Source: Ciceribacter sichuanensis (GTDB lineage Bacteria > Pseudomonadota > Alphaproteobacteria > Rhizobiales > Rhizobiaceae). Taken from it: a DNA stretch of 64,000 nucleotides. Of this stretch, positions 25,590-33,820 are shown one piece after another. A program made the position numbers and the translations under genes. Numbering within the stretch: the first letter of the stretch is position 1; each line of letters opens with the position of its first letter. The stretch is from assembly GCF_024055605.1 (NCBI RefSeq), contig NZ_JAMXLX010000014.1, forward strand, positions 1 through 64,000, in the 5' to 3' direction. The notes under the pieces are model-generated. The model saw only the letters and a program-made list of their open reading frames with translations, was not told the DNA's origin and ran no database searches.

Positions 25590-26896
25590 TCCGGTTCATT
25601 CTCGCCGACCTGCGCCGTCTCTGGGCAGGCTCCGTGGTGGTTGTGCTGCTTGTTGCGCTGGCGACCGCGCTTGGCGTCACTGTCACGCTTCAGGAACGGT
25701 CCCTGCGGCTCGGCAGCGCCAGAGCCGCCGACAAGTTCGACCTCGTGGTCGGTGCGGCCGGTTCGGAGACGCAGCTGGTTCTCTCCTCCGTCTTCCTGCA
25801 GGCAGCGCCGCTGCCGCTCCTGTCAGGAGAGGTATTGCACGCGCTCTCCGAAGATCCGCGCGTCGCCTGGGCAGCACCTGTCGCATTCGGTGACAGCTTC
25901 AACGGCTATCCGCTCGTCGGCACCACGACGACGCTGATCAGCAACACCACTCCGGGCTTCAGCGAAGGGGCGATGTTCGCCGCGGAAGGCGAGGCCGTGA
26001 TCGGTGCTGCCGTCCAGCTGCGCATCGGCGACGAAGTGAAGCCGATGCACGGCAATGCCGGCGAAGGCGGGCATACCCATACGGAACTCGCCTATCACGT
26101 GGTCGGGCGGCTGAAGCCGACGAATACGTCCTGGGATCGAGCGATCCTCGTGCCGGTGCAAGCCGTCTGGCACATCCACGGTCTCGGCAGCGAGGGCGAG
26201 GGCCACGACCACGATCATGCATCTGAAGATGTAGGCGCTCCGGCGGCGGGTGGGGCTTCAAGCGCCGAAGCTGAACATCATGACGAAGAGGATGGCGACG
26301 GGCATCATCACGGCGGGATCGACGCCGACGCGCCCCTCGTCGAAACCTTCGATGAGCATATGCCGGGCCTGTCTGCCATTCTGGTCAAACCGAAGACCAT
26401 CGGAGACGCCTACAAGCTCAGGCAGGAATATCGCGCGGAAACGACGCTCGCCGTCTTCCCCGGCGAGGTCCTGACTCGTCTTTATGCAACTCTCGGCGAC
26501 GCCAAGCTGGTGCTCTCTGCCGTCTCGGTCGGCGCACAGGTGCTGGTGGCTGCGGCCTTGCTGCTGGTCACGATCCTGCATGTCGGGCAGCGCCGGCGGC
26601 AGATCGGAGCGCTTCGCGCCTTCGGTGCCCCGCGCCTCGCAGTGTTTGGCATTGTCTGGTCAGAACTCTTCCTGCTGGTTCTGGCCGGTATCGGCATCGG
26701 CTACCTGATCGGATATGGAGCCGCCGTTTTCATCGCCAATCTTCTCACCGCCCAGAGCGGCGTCGTGCTGCCGGTTTCCTTCGCGCGACCCGATCTCTGG
26801 CAGGCCGGATGGATGCTCGCCTTCGGGGCTTTCCTCGCAACCCTTCCTGCATGGCTTGCCTATCGGCAATCCCCCGCATCGGCTCTCAGATCCTGA
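25586..26896 (+). CDS. FtsX-like ABC permease with a His-rich periplasmic insert
   Basis: A 436-residue MacB/FtsX-type permease. One membrane helix is at the N-terminus (residues 14-33), followed by a large periplasmic domain (about 40-310), then three C-terminal helices. The periplasmic domain has GGHTHTE and a stretch (about residues 205-255) with GEGHDHDH, EAEHHDEEDGDGHHHGG and acidic residues, a likely metal-binding loop. Similar His-rich permeases occur in ZrgBC-like zinc modules. The position behind a zinc-dependent phosphatase invites a metal-supply role, but this is inference. Confidence 0.82.
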   Translation: MIRFILADLRRLWAGSVVVVLLVALATALGVTVTLQERSLRLGSARAADKFDLVVGAAGSETQLVLSSVFLQAAPLPLLSGEVLHALSEDPRVAWAAPVAFGDSFNGYPLVGTTTTLISNTTPGFSEGAMFAAEGEAVIGAAVQLRIGDEVKPMHGNAGEGGHTHTELAYHVVGRLKPTNTSWDRAILVPVQAVWHIHGLGSEGEGHDHDHASEDVGAPAAGGASSAEAEHHDEEDGDGHHHGGIDADAPLVETFDEHMPGLSAILVKPKTIGDAYKLRQEYRAETTLAVFPGEVLTRLYATLGDAKLVLSAVSVGAQVLVAAALLLVTILHVGQRRRQIGALRAFGAPRLAVFGIVWSELFLLVLAGIGIGYLIGYGAAVFIANLLTAQSGVVLPVSFARPDLWQAGWMLAFGAFLATLPAWLAYRQSPASALRS

Positions 26897-26981
26897 GCCG
26901 GCATACTGTTTGCGCCATGGCTTGAGCGGTTCCGGAGACCGTTCTATATAGCTCTGAACCAAAGGCAAGGGAGCAGAAGGC

Positions 26982-28412
26982 ATGTCAGTGAAATTCGGGA
27001 CGAGTGGGCTGCGCGGTCTTTCTTCGGAACTCGTCGGCAGCGTTTCCGCCCTCTATTCCACGGCCTTCGCACAATTCCTGCTTTCCGGAGGGCTTGCCTC
27101 TCCCGGCGGCCCGGTTGTGGTGGCGCGGGACTTTCGCCAATCCAGCCCGGAAATTGCCTCGACCGTCATGGCGGCGCTGATCCGCGCCGGCCTGAAGCCA
27201 ATCGACTGCGGTACGATCCCGACGCCGGCGCTGGCGCTCTACGGCCAGTCGATCGGCGCGGCCGGCATCATGATCACCGGCTCGCATATCCCCGCCGATC
27301 GTAACGGCATCAAGTTCTATCGGCCGGACGGCGAGATCGCCAAGACCGACGAGACCGCGATTACCGAAGCGGCTGCGTCTCTTGCCGATGACGCGGATGC
27401 CAATCACGTTGAAGCGGGGACTGCCGAAAACCATGAGACAGAGGCGACCCGCCTCTTCCTCGAGCGTAACATCGCCATCCTCCCGGCCGGAGCGCTGAAG
27501 GGTAAGCGCATCGGGATCTACCAGCACAGCACGGTTGCCCGCGATATGATGGTCAAAGTGTTCGAGCATTATGGCGCGACCGTCTTCCCGCTCGGTCGGT
27601 CCGAGCAGTTCATTCCCGTCGATACGGAAGCTGTTTCGGACGACACCATCCGTCTGCTGGCCGAATGGAGCGATGAACTCGCCCTCGACGCCACCATTTC
27701 CACCGATGGTGACGGCGACCGCCCACTGGTTGCCGACGAGCACGGCCTGCCGCTGCGCGGTGACCTTCTGGGTCTCGTCGCAGCACGTTTCCTCGGCGCC
27801 CACGTCGTTGCAACGCCCGTGACCTCCAATTCGGGACTGGAAGCTGCGGGCGGCTTCAAGGTCGTGCGCACACGCGTCGGATCGCCCTTCGTGATCGCGG
27901 CAATGGACGAGGCGCTCGCTGCCGGGGAAAGCAAGGTCATCGGCTTCGAGGCCAATGGCGGCTTGATGCTGGGTTCCGATTTCCTGGTCGGATCGACGGT
28001 GCTGAAGGCCCTGCCCACGCGCGACAGCTTCCTGCCGGCGCTCGCTGTCCTCGGCATGGCGGCGGAAAGCGGCCTGACGCTATCGGCCATCGCCAAGACC
28101 TTCAGCCTGCCCGTGGCGGTTGCCGACCGGCTGGAGAACTATGCAAGCGAACGCAGCGCCTCGCTCATGGCCCATCTTCGCGGCAGCAAAGACAATCTCT
28201 CGAGCTTCCTTTCCCCCGTCGGAACGGTGAAATCGACTAGCGATATCGACGGCCTGCGGGTGACGCTCGGCGATGACAGCGTCATTCACTTCCGCCCATC
28301 GGGCAATGCGCCCGAGATGCGCTGCTATGTCGAGGCCAGGGATCAGGATGCGGCGGAAGCCCTTCTCGCAAAGGGTCTTGGCCTGCTCGGCGGCTGGCAG
28401 GGAACCGCCTGA
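26982..28412 (+). CDS. phosphomannomutase/phosphohexomutase
   Basis: A 476-residue alpha-D-phosphohexomutase, which interconverts hexose 6-phosphate and 1-phosphate, feeding sugar-nucleotide synthesis. It has the active-site serine in ITGSHIPADRNG, the magnesium loop DGDGDRP, the sugar-binding FEANGG and the phosphate-binding RPSGNAPEM. It resembles NoeK-type phosphomannomutases of rhizobia. The catalytic motif reads TGSHIP rather than the common TASHNP, consistent with this subgroup. It is transcribed alone. Confidence 0.87.
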   Translation: MSVKFGTSGLRGLSSELVGSVSALYSTAFAQFLLSGGLASPGGPVVVARDFRQSSPEIASTVMAALIRAGLKPIDCGTIPTPALALYGQSIGAAGIMITGSHIPADRNGIKFYRPDGEIAKTDETAITEAAASLADDADANHVEAGTAENHETEATRLFLERNIAILPAGALKGKRIGIYQHSTVARDMMVKVFEHYGATVFPLGRSEQFIPVDTEAVSDDTIRLLAEWSDELALDATISTDGDGDRPLVADEHGLPLRGDLLGLVAARFLGAHVVATPVTSNSGLEAAGGFKVVRTRVGSPFVIAAMDEALAAGESKVIGFEANGGLMLGSDFLVGSTVLKALPTRDSFLPALAVLGMAAESGLTLSAIAKTFSLPVAVADRLENYASERSASLMAHLRGSKDNLSSFLSPVGTVKSTSDIDGLRVTLGDDSVIHFRPSGNAPEMRCYVEARDQDAAEALLAKGLGLLGGWQGTA

Positions 28413-28457
28413 CGATCGCCGCTCACCGGACGATCATTAGCCGGACATCCTTTTGAT

Positions 28458-29177
28458 TCAGGCTGCGGTTCGAATGGAGGCCGCAGCGCGCGGTGCGGGG
28501 ATCTGGAAGCGCACGCGCGTCTCCAGCGATTCGATCACTTCGTCCGCAAAGGCACTGGCGTTTTCGCGAGCCTTTGCCAGATTGCTGACCCGACCCGGAT
28601 CGGCAGAATAAAGCGTGCCGCCGCAATCGAAGATATCGCGGAAGGCCGAGCGCTCGATGATCGGCGTATTGAGAACGTGAACGCGGCGTTCGGCGAGAAG
28701 CGTCTTCACCACCTGCATGGCGCGGGTGGTGACCATGGAATTCACCCGGGTCAGCACCACGGAGAAGGGAATGAAGATATTGCCCTTTTCCTCAAGGTAG
28801 TGCAGCAGCTCGATGACATGGGCGCCGCCCTGCGCATCCATTGCGCATCCCTGGATCGGGATCATCACATGGTCGGAGAAGCCGACGCTCTTGGCAAGCA
28901 GCGGGCTGCGCGCACCCGGCAAATCGATCAGCACGAAGTCGGAGCGGGAACGGGCTTCATCGACGTGACGCTGCAGCGAGGTCATGGTGACATAGGAAAT
29001 GACATTGATGCTGGTGCGGCCGCGGGAGGCCTCGAACCAGCGATGGATCCAGTATTGCGGATCGGCATCGAGGATCGTGACGCGATAACCCTTGCGCTCC
29101 AGTTCGGTGGCCAGCAGAAGAACCGCCGTGGTCTTTCCGGCGCCGCCCTTGGTATTGGCGAAAGTGATCACAGCCAT
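28458..29177 (-). CDS. orphan ParA-family ATPase
   Basis: A 239-residue ParA/MinD-type ATPase with the deviant Walker A KGGAGKTT (residues 10-17), LDADPQ as Walker A', and VLIDLPG as switch region. There is no N-terminal DNA-binding extension and no parB nearby. It lies downstream of cheB on the same strand, 160 bases away. ParA-like proteins next to che genes (PpfA of Rhodobacter, ParC of Vibrio) place chemoreceptor arrays, so that is a reasonable hypothesis. VirC1-like or protein-partition roles are alternatives. Confidence 0.85.
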   Translation of the reverse strand: MAVITFANTKGGAGKTTAVLLLATELERKGYRVTILDADPQYWIHRWFEASRGRTSINVISYVTMTSLQRHVDEARSRSDFVLIDLPGARSPLLAKSVGFSDHVMIPIQGCAMDAQGGAHVIELLHYLEEKGNIFIPFSVVLTRVNSMVTTRAMQVVKTLLAERRVHVLNTPIIERSAFRDIFDCGGTLYSADPGRVSNLAKARENASAFADEVIESLETRVRFQIPAPRAAASIRTAA

Positions 29178-29337
29178 GCTCGAAACCCCGGGATCCTGGT
29201 GAGCCGGTCATCGCTCGGAAGCGATACCGACGCATGGTATCGTTTCACCTATCCTTGCCAAACATGGTTAACAAAATCACAACAAAGAAGACGAGATCAC
29301 GCCTTTGGAGCGCGCTTCACTCCGGCCGGATTGGACC

Positions 29338-30429
29338 TTAGCGCCTTGCATCAGCAGCAAGGATCTCCCTGGCGATCTGATCCAGCGGCACGACGCGGTC
29401 GACGCCACCCCGGGCAATCGCCTCCTTCGGCATGCCGAAGACGACGGAGCTTGCTTCGTCCTGCGCAACGTTGAACGCACCTGCCTGATGCATCTCTTCC
29501 ATGCCGCGCGCACCGTCGTCACCCATGCCGGTCATGATGACGCCCATGGCGTTCGTACCGGCGGAGCGGGCAGCAGAGCGGAAGAGGACATCGACCGAGG
29601 GACGGTGGCGAGAGACCAGCGGTCCGGTCCTGACCGAAACGTGATAGCGCGCGCCCTGCCGCTCCAGCAGCATATGCTTATCGCCGGGTGCGATCAGAAC
29701 ATGGCCGCGAAGCACGGGGTCGCCGTCGACGGCTTCCTTCACGGCAACCTCGCAAAGGCTGTCGAGACGACGGGCGAAGGCCGCGGTGAACTTTTCAGGC
29801 ATATGCTGGACGATGACGATGCCGGGAGCGTTGGCCGGCAGGCGTTCCAGCAGGTCCCGCAAGGCTTCCGTTCCCCCGGTGGACGCGCCGATGCAGACCA
29901 CCATTTCGGTCGTCTTTGCCATTGCCTTGCCGGTCGGCGGCGGCAACACCGCATCCGCCGTCAGCTTCTGTGCTGGGCCGCTGGCCGACGCCGAACCGCC
30001 TAAGCGGCGGCGCGTGGCCGGCACGCGCGCATGGGCGGCGCTCTTCACCACCTCGCAGATGCGCATGCCGGTTTCCGCCAGGTGGTCGGCCGCAGCGATC
30101 TTGGGTTTCAGAATGACATCGACCGCACCGGCCTCGAGCGCCTGAAGCAGGGTTTCGGAACCCTGCTCGGTCAGCGACGAACACATGACGACGGGGATGG
30201 GGTGCTGCGCCATGAGCTTGCGCAGGAAGGTGATGCCATCCATGCGCGGCATCTCGACGTCGAGCGTGATGACGTCGGGCACATCCTCCTGAAGCTTGCG
30301 GGCCGCCATGAATGGATCGGAGGCGGCCCCGATCACCTCTATCTCCGGATCGGACTCGAATATTCGCGTCAGGGTCTGTCGGACGCTGGCGGAATCATCG
30401 ATGATCAGGACGCGGACTTTTTTTCCCAT
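29338..30429 (-). CDS. cheB: chemotaxis protein-glutamate methylesterase
   Basis: A 363-residue CheB. The receiver domain has DDSAS and phospho-acceptor Asp57 (ITLDVEMPRMDG). After a linker, the methylesterase domain (from about 160) has the catalytic serine in IGASTGG, histidine in VQHMPEKF and aspartate in TGMGDDGARG. It demethylates receptor glutamates and deamidates glutamines to reset the array. It starts 6 bases after cheR and is the last clear gene of the che operon. Confidence 0.96.
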   Translation of the reverse strand: MGKKVRVLIIDDSASVRQTLTRIFESDPEIEVIGAASDPFMAARKLQEDVPDVITLDVEMPRMDGITFLRKLMAQHPIPVVMCSSLTEQGSETLLQALEAGAVDVILKPKIAAADHLAETGMRICEVVKSAAHARVPATRRRLGGSASASGPAQKLTADAVLPPPTGKAMAKTTEMVVCIGASTGGTEALRDLLERLPANAPGIVIVQHMPEKFTAAFARRLDSLCEVAVKEAVDGDPVLRGHVLIAPGDKHMLLERQGARYHVSVRTGPLVSRHRPSVDVLFRSAARSAGTNAMGVIMTGMGDDGARGMEEMHQAGAFNVAQDEASSVVFGMPKEAIARGGVDRVVPLDQIAREILAADARR

Positions 30430-30435
30430 GCTGCC

Positions 30436-31290
30436 TCAAACGCGCTGGAATACAGTATTTGCGACCTGCTTCAGCGGCAGGTCGAAGCCGGAGACGGTCT
30501 CGGAATGACCGATAAACAGATGTCCGCCCGGCACCAGGTTATCGCATAGACGAGACACCACCTTGTGCTGCGTCGGCTTGTCGAAATAGATCAGAACATT
30601 CCGGCAGAAGATGATGTGCATCGGATCACCGACGGTGTACTGGGGGTCCATCAGGTTCAGCCGGCCGAAACCGATCTTCGAACGCAGGCGTGGGTGAATG
30701 CGCACTTCGCGCCGGCCCTTCTGCATATGCTCCATGACAAAGCGCTGACGCAACGCCGTCGGCACCGGGGCAACCATGTCGGCATTGTAGACACCGGCAA
30801 GCGCCGTCGACAGCACATCCGTGCTGAGGTCAGTCGCAAGGATCGTGTAGTCGGGAGATCCGGCACGGCTCTGGAAGTCTTCCAGAACCATGGCCAGAGT
30901 GTAAGGTTCCGCACCCGTCGAACATGCCGAACTCCATACACGCAGACGGCTGGTTCCTGCCGCATGCAGGGTGGGCAGCAGTCGGTCTCGCATGTACTGG
31001 AAGTGATTGGGTTCCCGGAAGAAATCCGTCTTGTTGGTGGTGACCGCATCGATCAGGTAGACGGTCTCGTGCTCAAGACCGTCATGATTGAAGATGTAGT
31101 CGCAATATTCATCGAAGCTCAAAATGCCCGTCGCTCTCAGCCGCCGGCGCAGGCGGCCTTCGAGCATGGTTCGCTTCGTCGCAGGCATCTTGATGCCGCT
31201 ATACTCGTAGATGAAGCGTGCGAGACGATCGAAATTGCGCTTGTTGATATGATCGTCGCTCGACGGTTCGCTGTAACTCGCCAGTGCCAA
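30436..31290 (-). CDS. cheR: chemotaxis protein methyltransferase
   Basis: A 284-residue CheR. The N-terminal helical domain contains basic LEGRLRRRLRA; the C-terminal SAM-dependent methyltransferase domain has WSSACSTGAEPYTLAM (motif I), ILATDLSTDVL and IIFCRNVLIYFD. It methylates glutamates of the receptors. Neither receptor in this operon ends in a CheR-tethering pentapeptide; both end in DADFRESA. It lies 20 bases after cheW. Confidence 0.96.
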   Translation of the reverse strand: MALASYSEPSSDDHINKRNFDRLARFIYEYSGIKMPATKRTMLEGRLRRRLRATGILSFDEYCDYIFNHDGLEHETVYLIDAVTTNKTDFFREPNHFQYMRDRLLPTLHAAGTSRLRVWSSACSTGAEPYTLAMVLEDFQSRAGSPDYTILATDLSTDVLSTALAGVYNADMVAPVPTALRQRFVMEHMQKGRREVRIHPRLRSKIGFGRLNLMDPQYTVGDPMHIIFCRNVLIYFDKPTQHKVVSRLCDNLVPGGHLFIGHSETVSGFDLPLKQVANTVFQRV

Positions 31291-31310
31291 AGTCCGCGTC
31301 TCCGATTTCG

Positions 31311-31799
31311 TTACGCCGCCCGTCTGGACGACAGGAGCGCCGTGTCGTTGCTCGAAAGAAGCCGCGTCAGGTCGATGATGACGACGAAGCCTTCGGCACG
31401 ACGGACAACACCGGCGATGTAGTCGGAATTCCAGGCAACGCCGATCTCCGGCGCATTCTCGATCTGGTCACGCCGGAAGGGCGTGACCTCGAAAACGCGG
31501 TCGGCCACCATGCCGAGCGTCAGCGAACGATCTTCGAAGGGAATGTCGAGCACGAGAACGCGCGTGTTCGACGTCGGCACCGTTTTCGGCAGACCGAGCT
31601 TCAGCCGGAGGTCGATGGTCGGGACACCCTGGCCGCGCACATCGCGAAGGCCCATCAGGTAATCGGGACCATTCGGGATCTTGAAAACCTCTTCATGATC
31701 GAGGATCTCGCGCACCACTTCCACCGGCACGGCGAAGATCTCTTCGCCGAGCGCAAAGGTAACGAACTGGGATTCGGACTGGATCGGCGCCATGCTCAA
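31311..31799 (-). CDS. cheW: chemotaxis coupling protein CheW (second copy)
   Basis: A 162-residue single-domain CheW that links receptors to CheA. It has SQFVTFALGEEIFAVPVEVVREIL at the N-terminus and LRDVRGQGVPTIDLRLKLGLP, the typical Src-homology-like fold sequence. The start overlaps the stop of the upstream receptor (ATGA), indicating translational coupling. It differs clearly from the other CheW at 35543-36064, so the two may couple different receptors. Confidence 0.94.
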   Translation of the reverse strand: MSMAPIQSESQFVTFALGEEIFAVPVEVVREILDHEEVFKIPNGPDYLMGLRDVRGQGVPTIDLRLKLGLPKTVPTSNTRVLVLDIPFEDRSLTLGMVADRVFEVTPFRRDQIENAPEIGVAWNSDYIAGVVRRAEGFVVIIDLTRLLSSNDTALLSSRRAA

Positions 31800-33604
31800 G
31801 CACTCTCCCTGAAATCTGCATCATCGGCATCCGGTCCGCCCATGGTCAGGTCGAGGGCAAATCCCTTGGCCTTGGCCTGCTGGGCGGCGACATTCATTCC
31901 ACCGTGGAAAGCCGGCTTCTGCGGCACACGTGGAGCCACGGGGCGAGCAACCGCCGCGCGCTGCGCAGCAGGCTTCTGTGCGGCGCGAGCGGACGCGCCA
32001 TCGACCTTGAAGAAGGCGATGGAAGTCTGCAGTTCCTCGGCCTGGGCAGCAAGCTCTTCCGAGGTCGCCGACATTTCTTCCGATGCACCGGCGTTCTGCT
32101 GCGTCACCTTGTCGAGCTGCTGGATCGCTTCGTTGATCTGCGATGCACCGATATCCTGCTCGCGGCAGGCGGCCGAAATCTCGGCAACCAGTTCCGCCGT
32201 CTTGCGGATATCCGGAACCAGACGGTTCAGCATCTCACCGGCATCCTGGGCGGACTGCACGGTCTCGCCCGACATGGCGCTGATTTCGGCAGCGGCAGAC
32301 TGCGAGCGTTCGGCAAGCTTGCGCACTTCCGAAGCGACGACCGCGAAGCCCTTGCCGTGTTCGCCGGCACGAGCGGCCTCGACGGCGGCGTTGAGCGCCA
32401 GAAGGTCCGTCTGGCGGGCGATTTCCTGCACGATCGAGATCTTCTCGGCAATCGTGCGCATGGCGGCAACCGCACGGTTCACCGCATCGCCGCTTGCCTC
32501 TGCATCCTTGGCGGACTGGCGGGCGATCTTTTCCGTCTGGGCGGCATTGTCGGCGTTCTGCTTGATGTTGGCGGCCATCTGCTCCATCGAAGCAGAGGCC
32601 TCTTCAGCCGAAGCCGCCTGTTCCGTCGCACCCTGCGAAAGCTGCTCGGAGCTCGCCGAAAGTTCCTGGCTGCCGGACGATACGTTGTCCGAAGCGGAAA
32701 GCGCATCGGCCACGACACCACGCAGGCGCTCGACCATGCGCAACAATGCGAGGCCCAACGTGTCCTTATCGGACTGCGGCTTCGGCGTGACGGTCAGGTC
32801 ACCATTGGAAATCATGTCGGCAACGGTCGCCATTTCCTTGAGGTTACCGGTCATGCGATTGATGGTGTCGACCAGATCCTTGATCTCGTCGTTGGTCTTG
32901 ATCTCGACACTCTGGTTGAGATCACCGATAGCGACAGCTTCAGCCACATGAGTGATCTTGCGCAGGCCGGCGCTGATGCCGAGCGCGATCCAGAAGGCGG
33001 TGATAGAAGCCACGATAACGGCGAAGACGGACAGAGCTATCAACAGTGTGCGCGTCGACTGATATTCGGCGTCAGCGTCAGCCTTGGCCTCCTCAAGGCG
33101 ATCGCGGTTCATCTGCACGCCTTCCTCAAGCTTCTTGGTCAGTGCACTGGCATCTTCACGGCCTTCGTTCGCGGACATGCGCGACGCCTCTGTCGTGTTG
33201 CCCATGCTGACGAGCTGGTGAATGCGCTTGTCGCTGGCTTCGAAGTTGTCGATGGCGACGCGCAACTGCTGCCAGTAATCCCGGGTCGCGGCACTTGCAG
33301 TCGATGCCATTTCCTCGAACATCTGGCTGAAGGTCGCTTGTTCCTCCAAGCTGAGATCAATGTATTTCTTCACCTCTTCCGGCGTCGTCGCCAGGATCAT
33401 GTTCTTTTGCGCACGAACGATGGTCAGCGAAATCGCGTTCAACTGCTGGATTTTGTCGAGGCGCACCACGGTGCCCTCGATCACCTCGTCCATGTTAGAT
33501 TTGGAATCGGCAAGGCTCAAAATGCCGTAAGCCGATGCTACCAGCAGCATCAGCACCATGAAGCCAAAGGCCAGAGCCAGTTTCAGTTTGATCGTAACGC
33601 GCAT
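31796..33604 (-). CDS. methyl-accepting chemotaxis protein with two HAMP domains
   Basis: A 602-residue receptor. TM1 is at residues 11-31, then a roughly 160-residue four-helix-bundle-like periplasmic domain, TM2 near 192-213, a HAMP domain, a second HAMP-like stretch (ISNGDLTVTP), and the signalling domain with hairpin tip IVQEIARQTDLLALNAAVEAARAGEHGKGFAVVASEVRKLAERS. I chose the ATG at 33602-33604 with GGGGTAGGGAT before it; a longer frame adds 34 residues without features. Its signalling region is 512-bp identical to the neighbouring receptor. The ligand is unknown. Confidence 0.94.
   Translation of the reverse strand: MRVTIKLKLALAFGFMVLMLLVASAYGILSLADSKSNMDEVIEGTVVRLDKIQQLNAISLTIVRAQKNMILATTPEEVKKYIDLSLEEQATFSQMFEEMASTASAATRDYWQQLRVAIDNFEASDKRIHQLVSMGNTTEASRMSANEGREDASALTKKLEEGVQMNRDRLEEAKADADAEYQSTRTLLIALSVFAVIVASITAFWIALGISAGLRKITHVAEAVAIGDLNQSVEIKTNDEIKDLVDTINRMTGNLKEMATVADMISNGDLTVTPKPQSDKDTLGLALLRMVERLRGVVADALSASDNVSSGSQELSASSEQLSQGATEQAASAEEASASMEQMAANIKQNADNAAQTEKIARQSAKDAEASGDAVNRAVAAMRTIAEKISIVQEIARQTDLLALNAAVEAARAGEHGKGFAVVASEVRKLAERSQSAAAEISAMSGETVQSAQDAGEMLNRLVPDIRKTAELVAEISAACREQDIGASQINEAIQQLDKVTQQNAGASEEMSATSEELAAQAEELQTSIAFFKVDGASARAAQKPAAQRAAVARPVAPRVPQKPAFHGGMNVAAQQAKAKGFALDLTMGGPDADDADFRESA
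32061..32572. repeat. 512-bp direct repeat, copy 1
   Basis: Base-for-base identical to 34098-34609 (offset 2037). It covers the tip of the receptor signalling domains, within receptor 1. Outside this stretch the two genes diverge, which points to recent gene conversion or duplication. Confidence 0.93.
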
Positions 33605-33820
33605 ATCCCTACCCCGCACTTGTGAACGGGCATGCAAGGCGCATGCCCCCGTTTCGTGATGTTGCTTTGACAACCGGCAACGAAAGCAGGATGGCGAAAC
33701 ATTCACGCCTGCATTCGCCGACTCCCGGCGATCATCGACACCAGCGCATTCACACGCGGGCCTCGTACGGACGCCCTCGAAACGAGAGCGTCCAACTCAA
33801 CTGTCTACCTGCGGGAAAGC

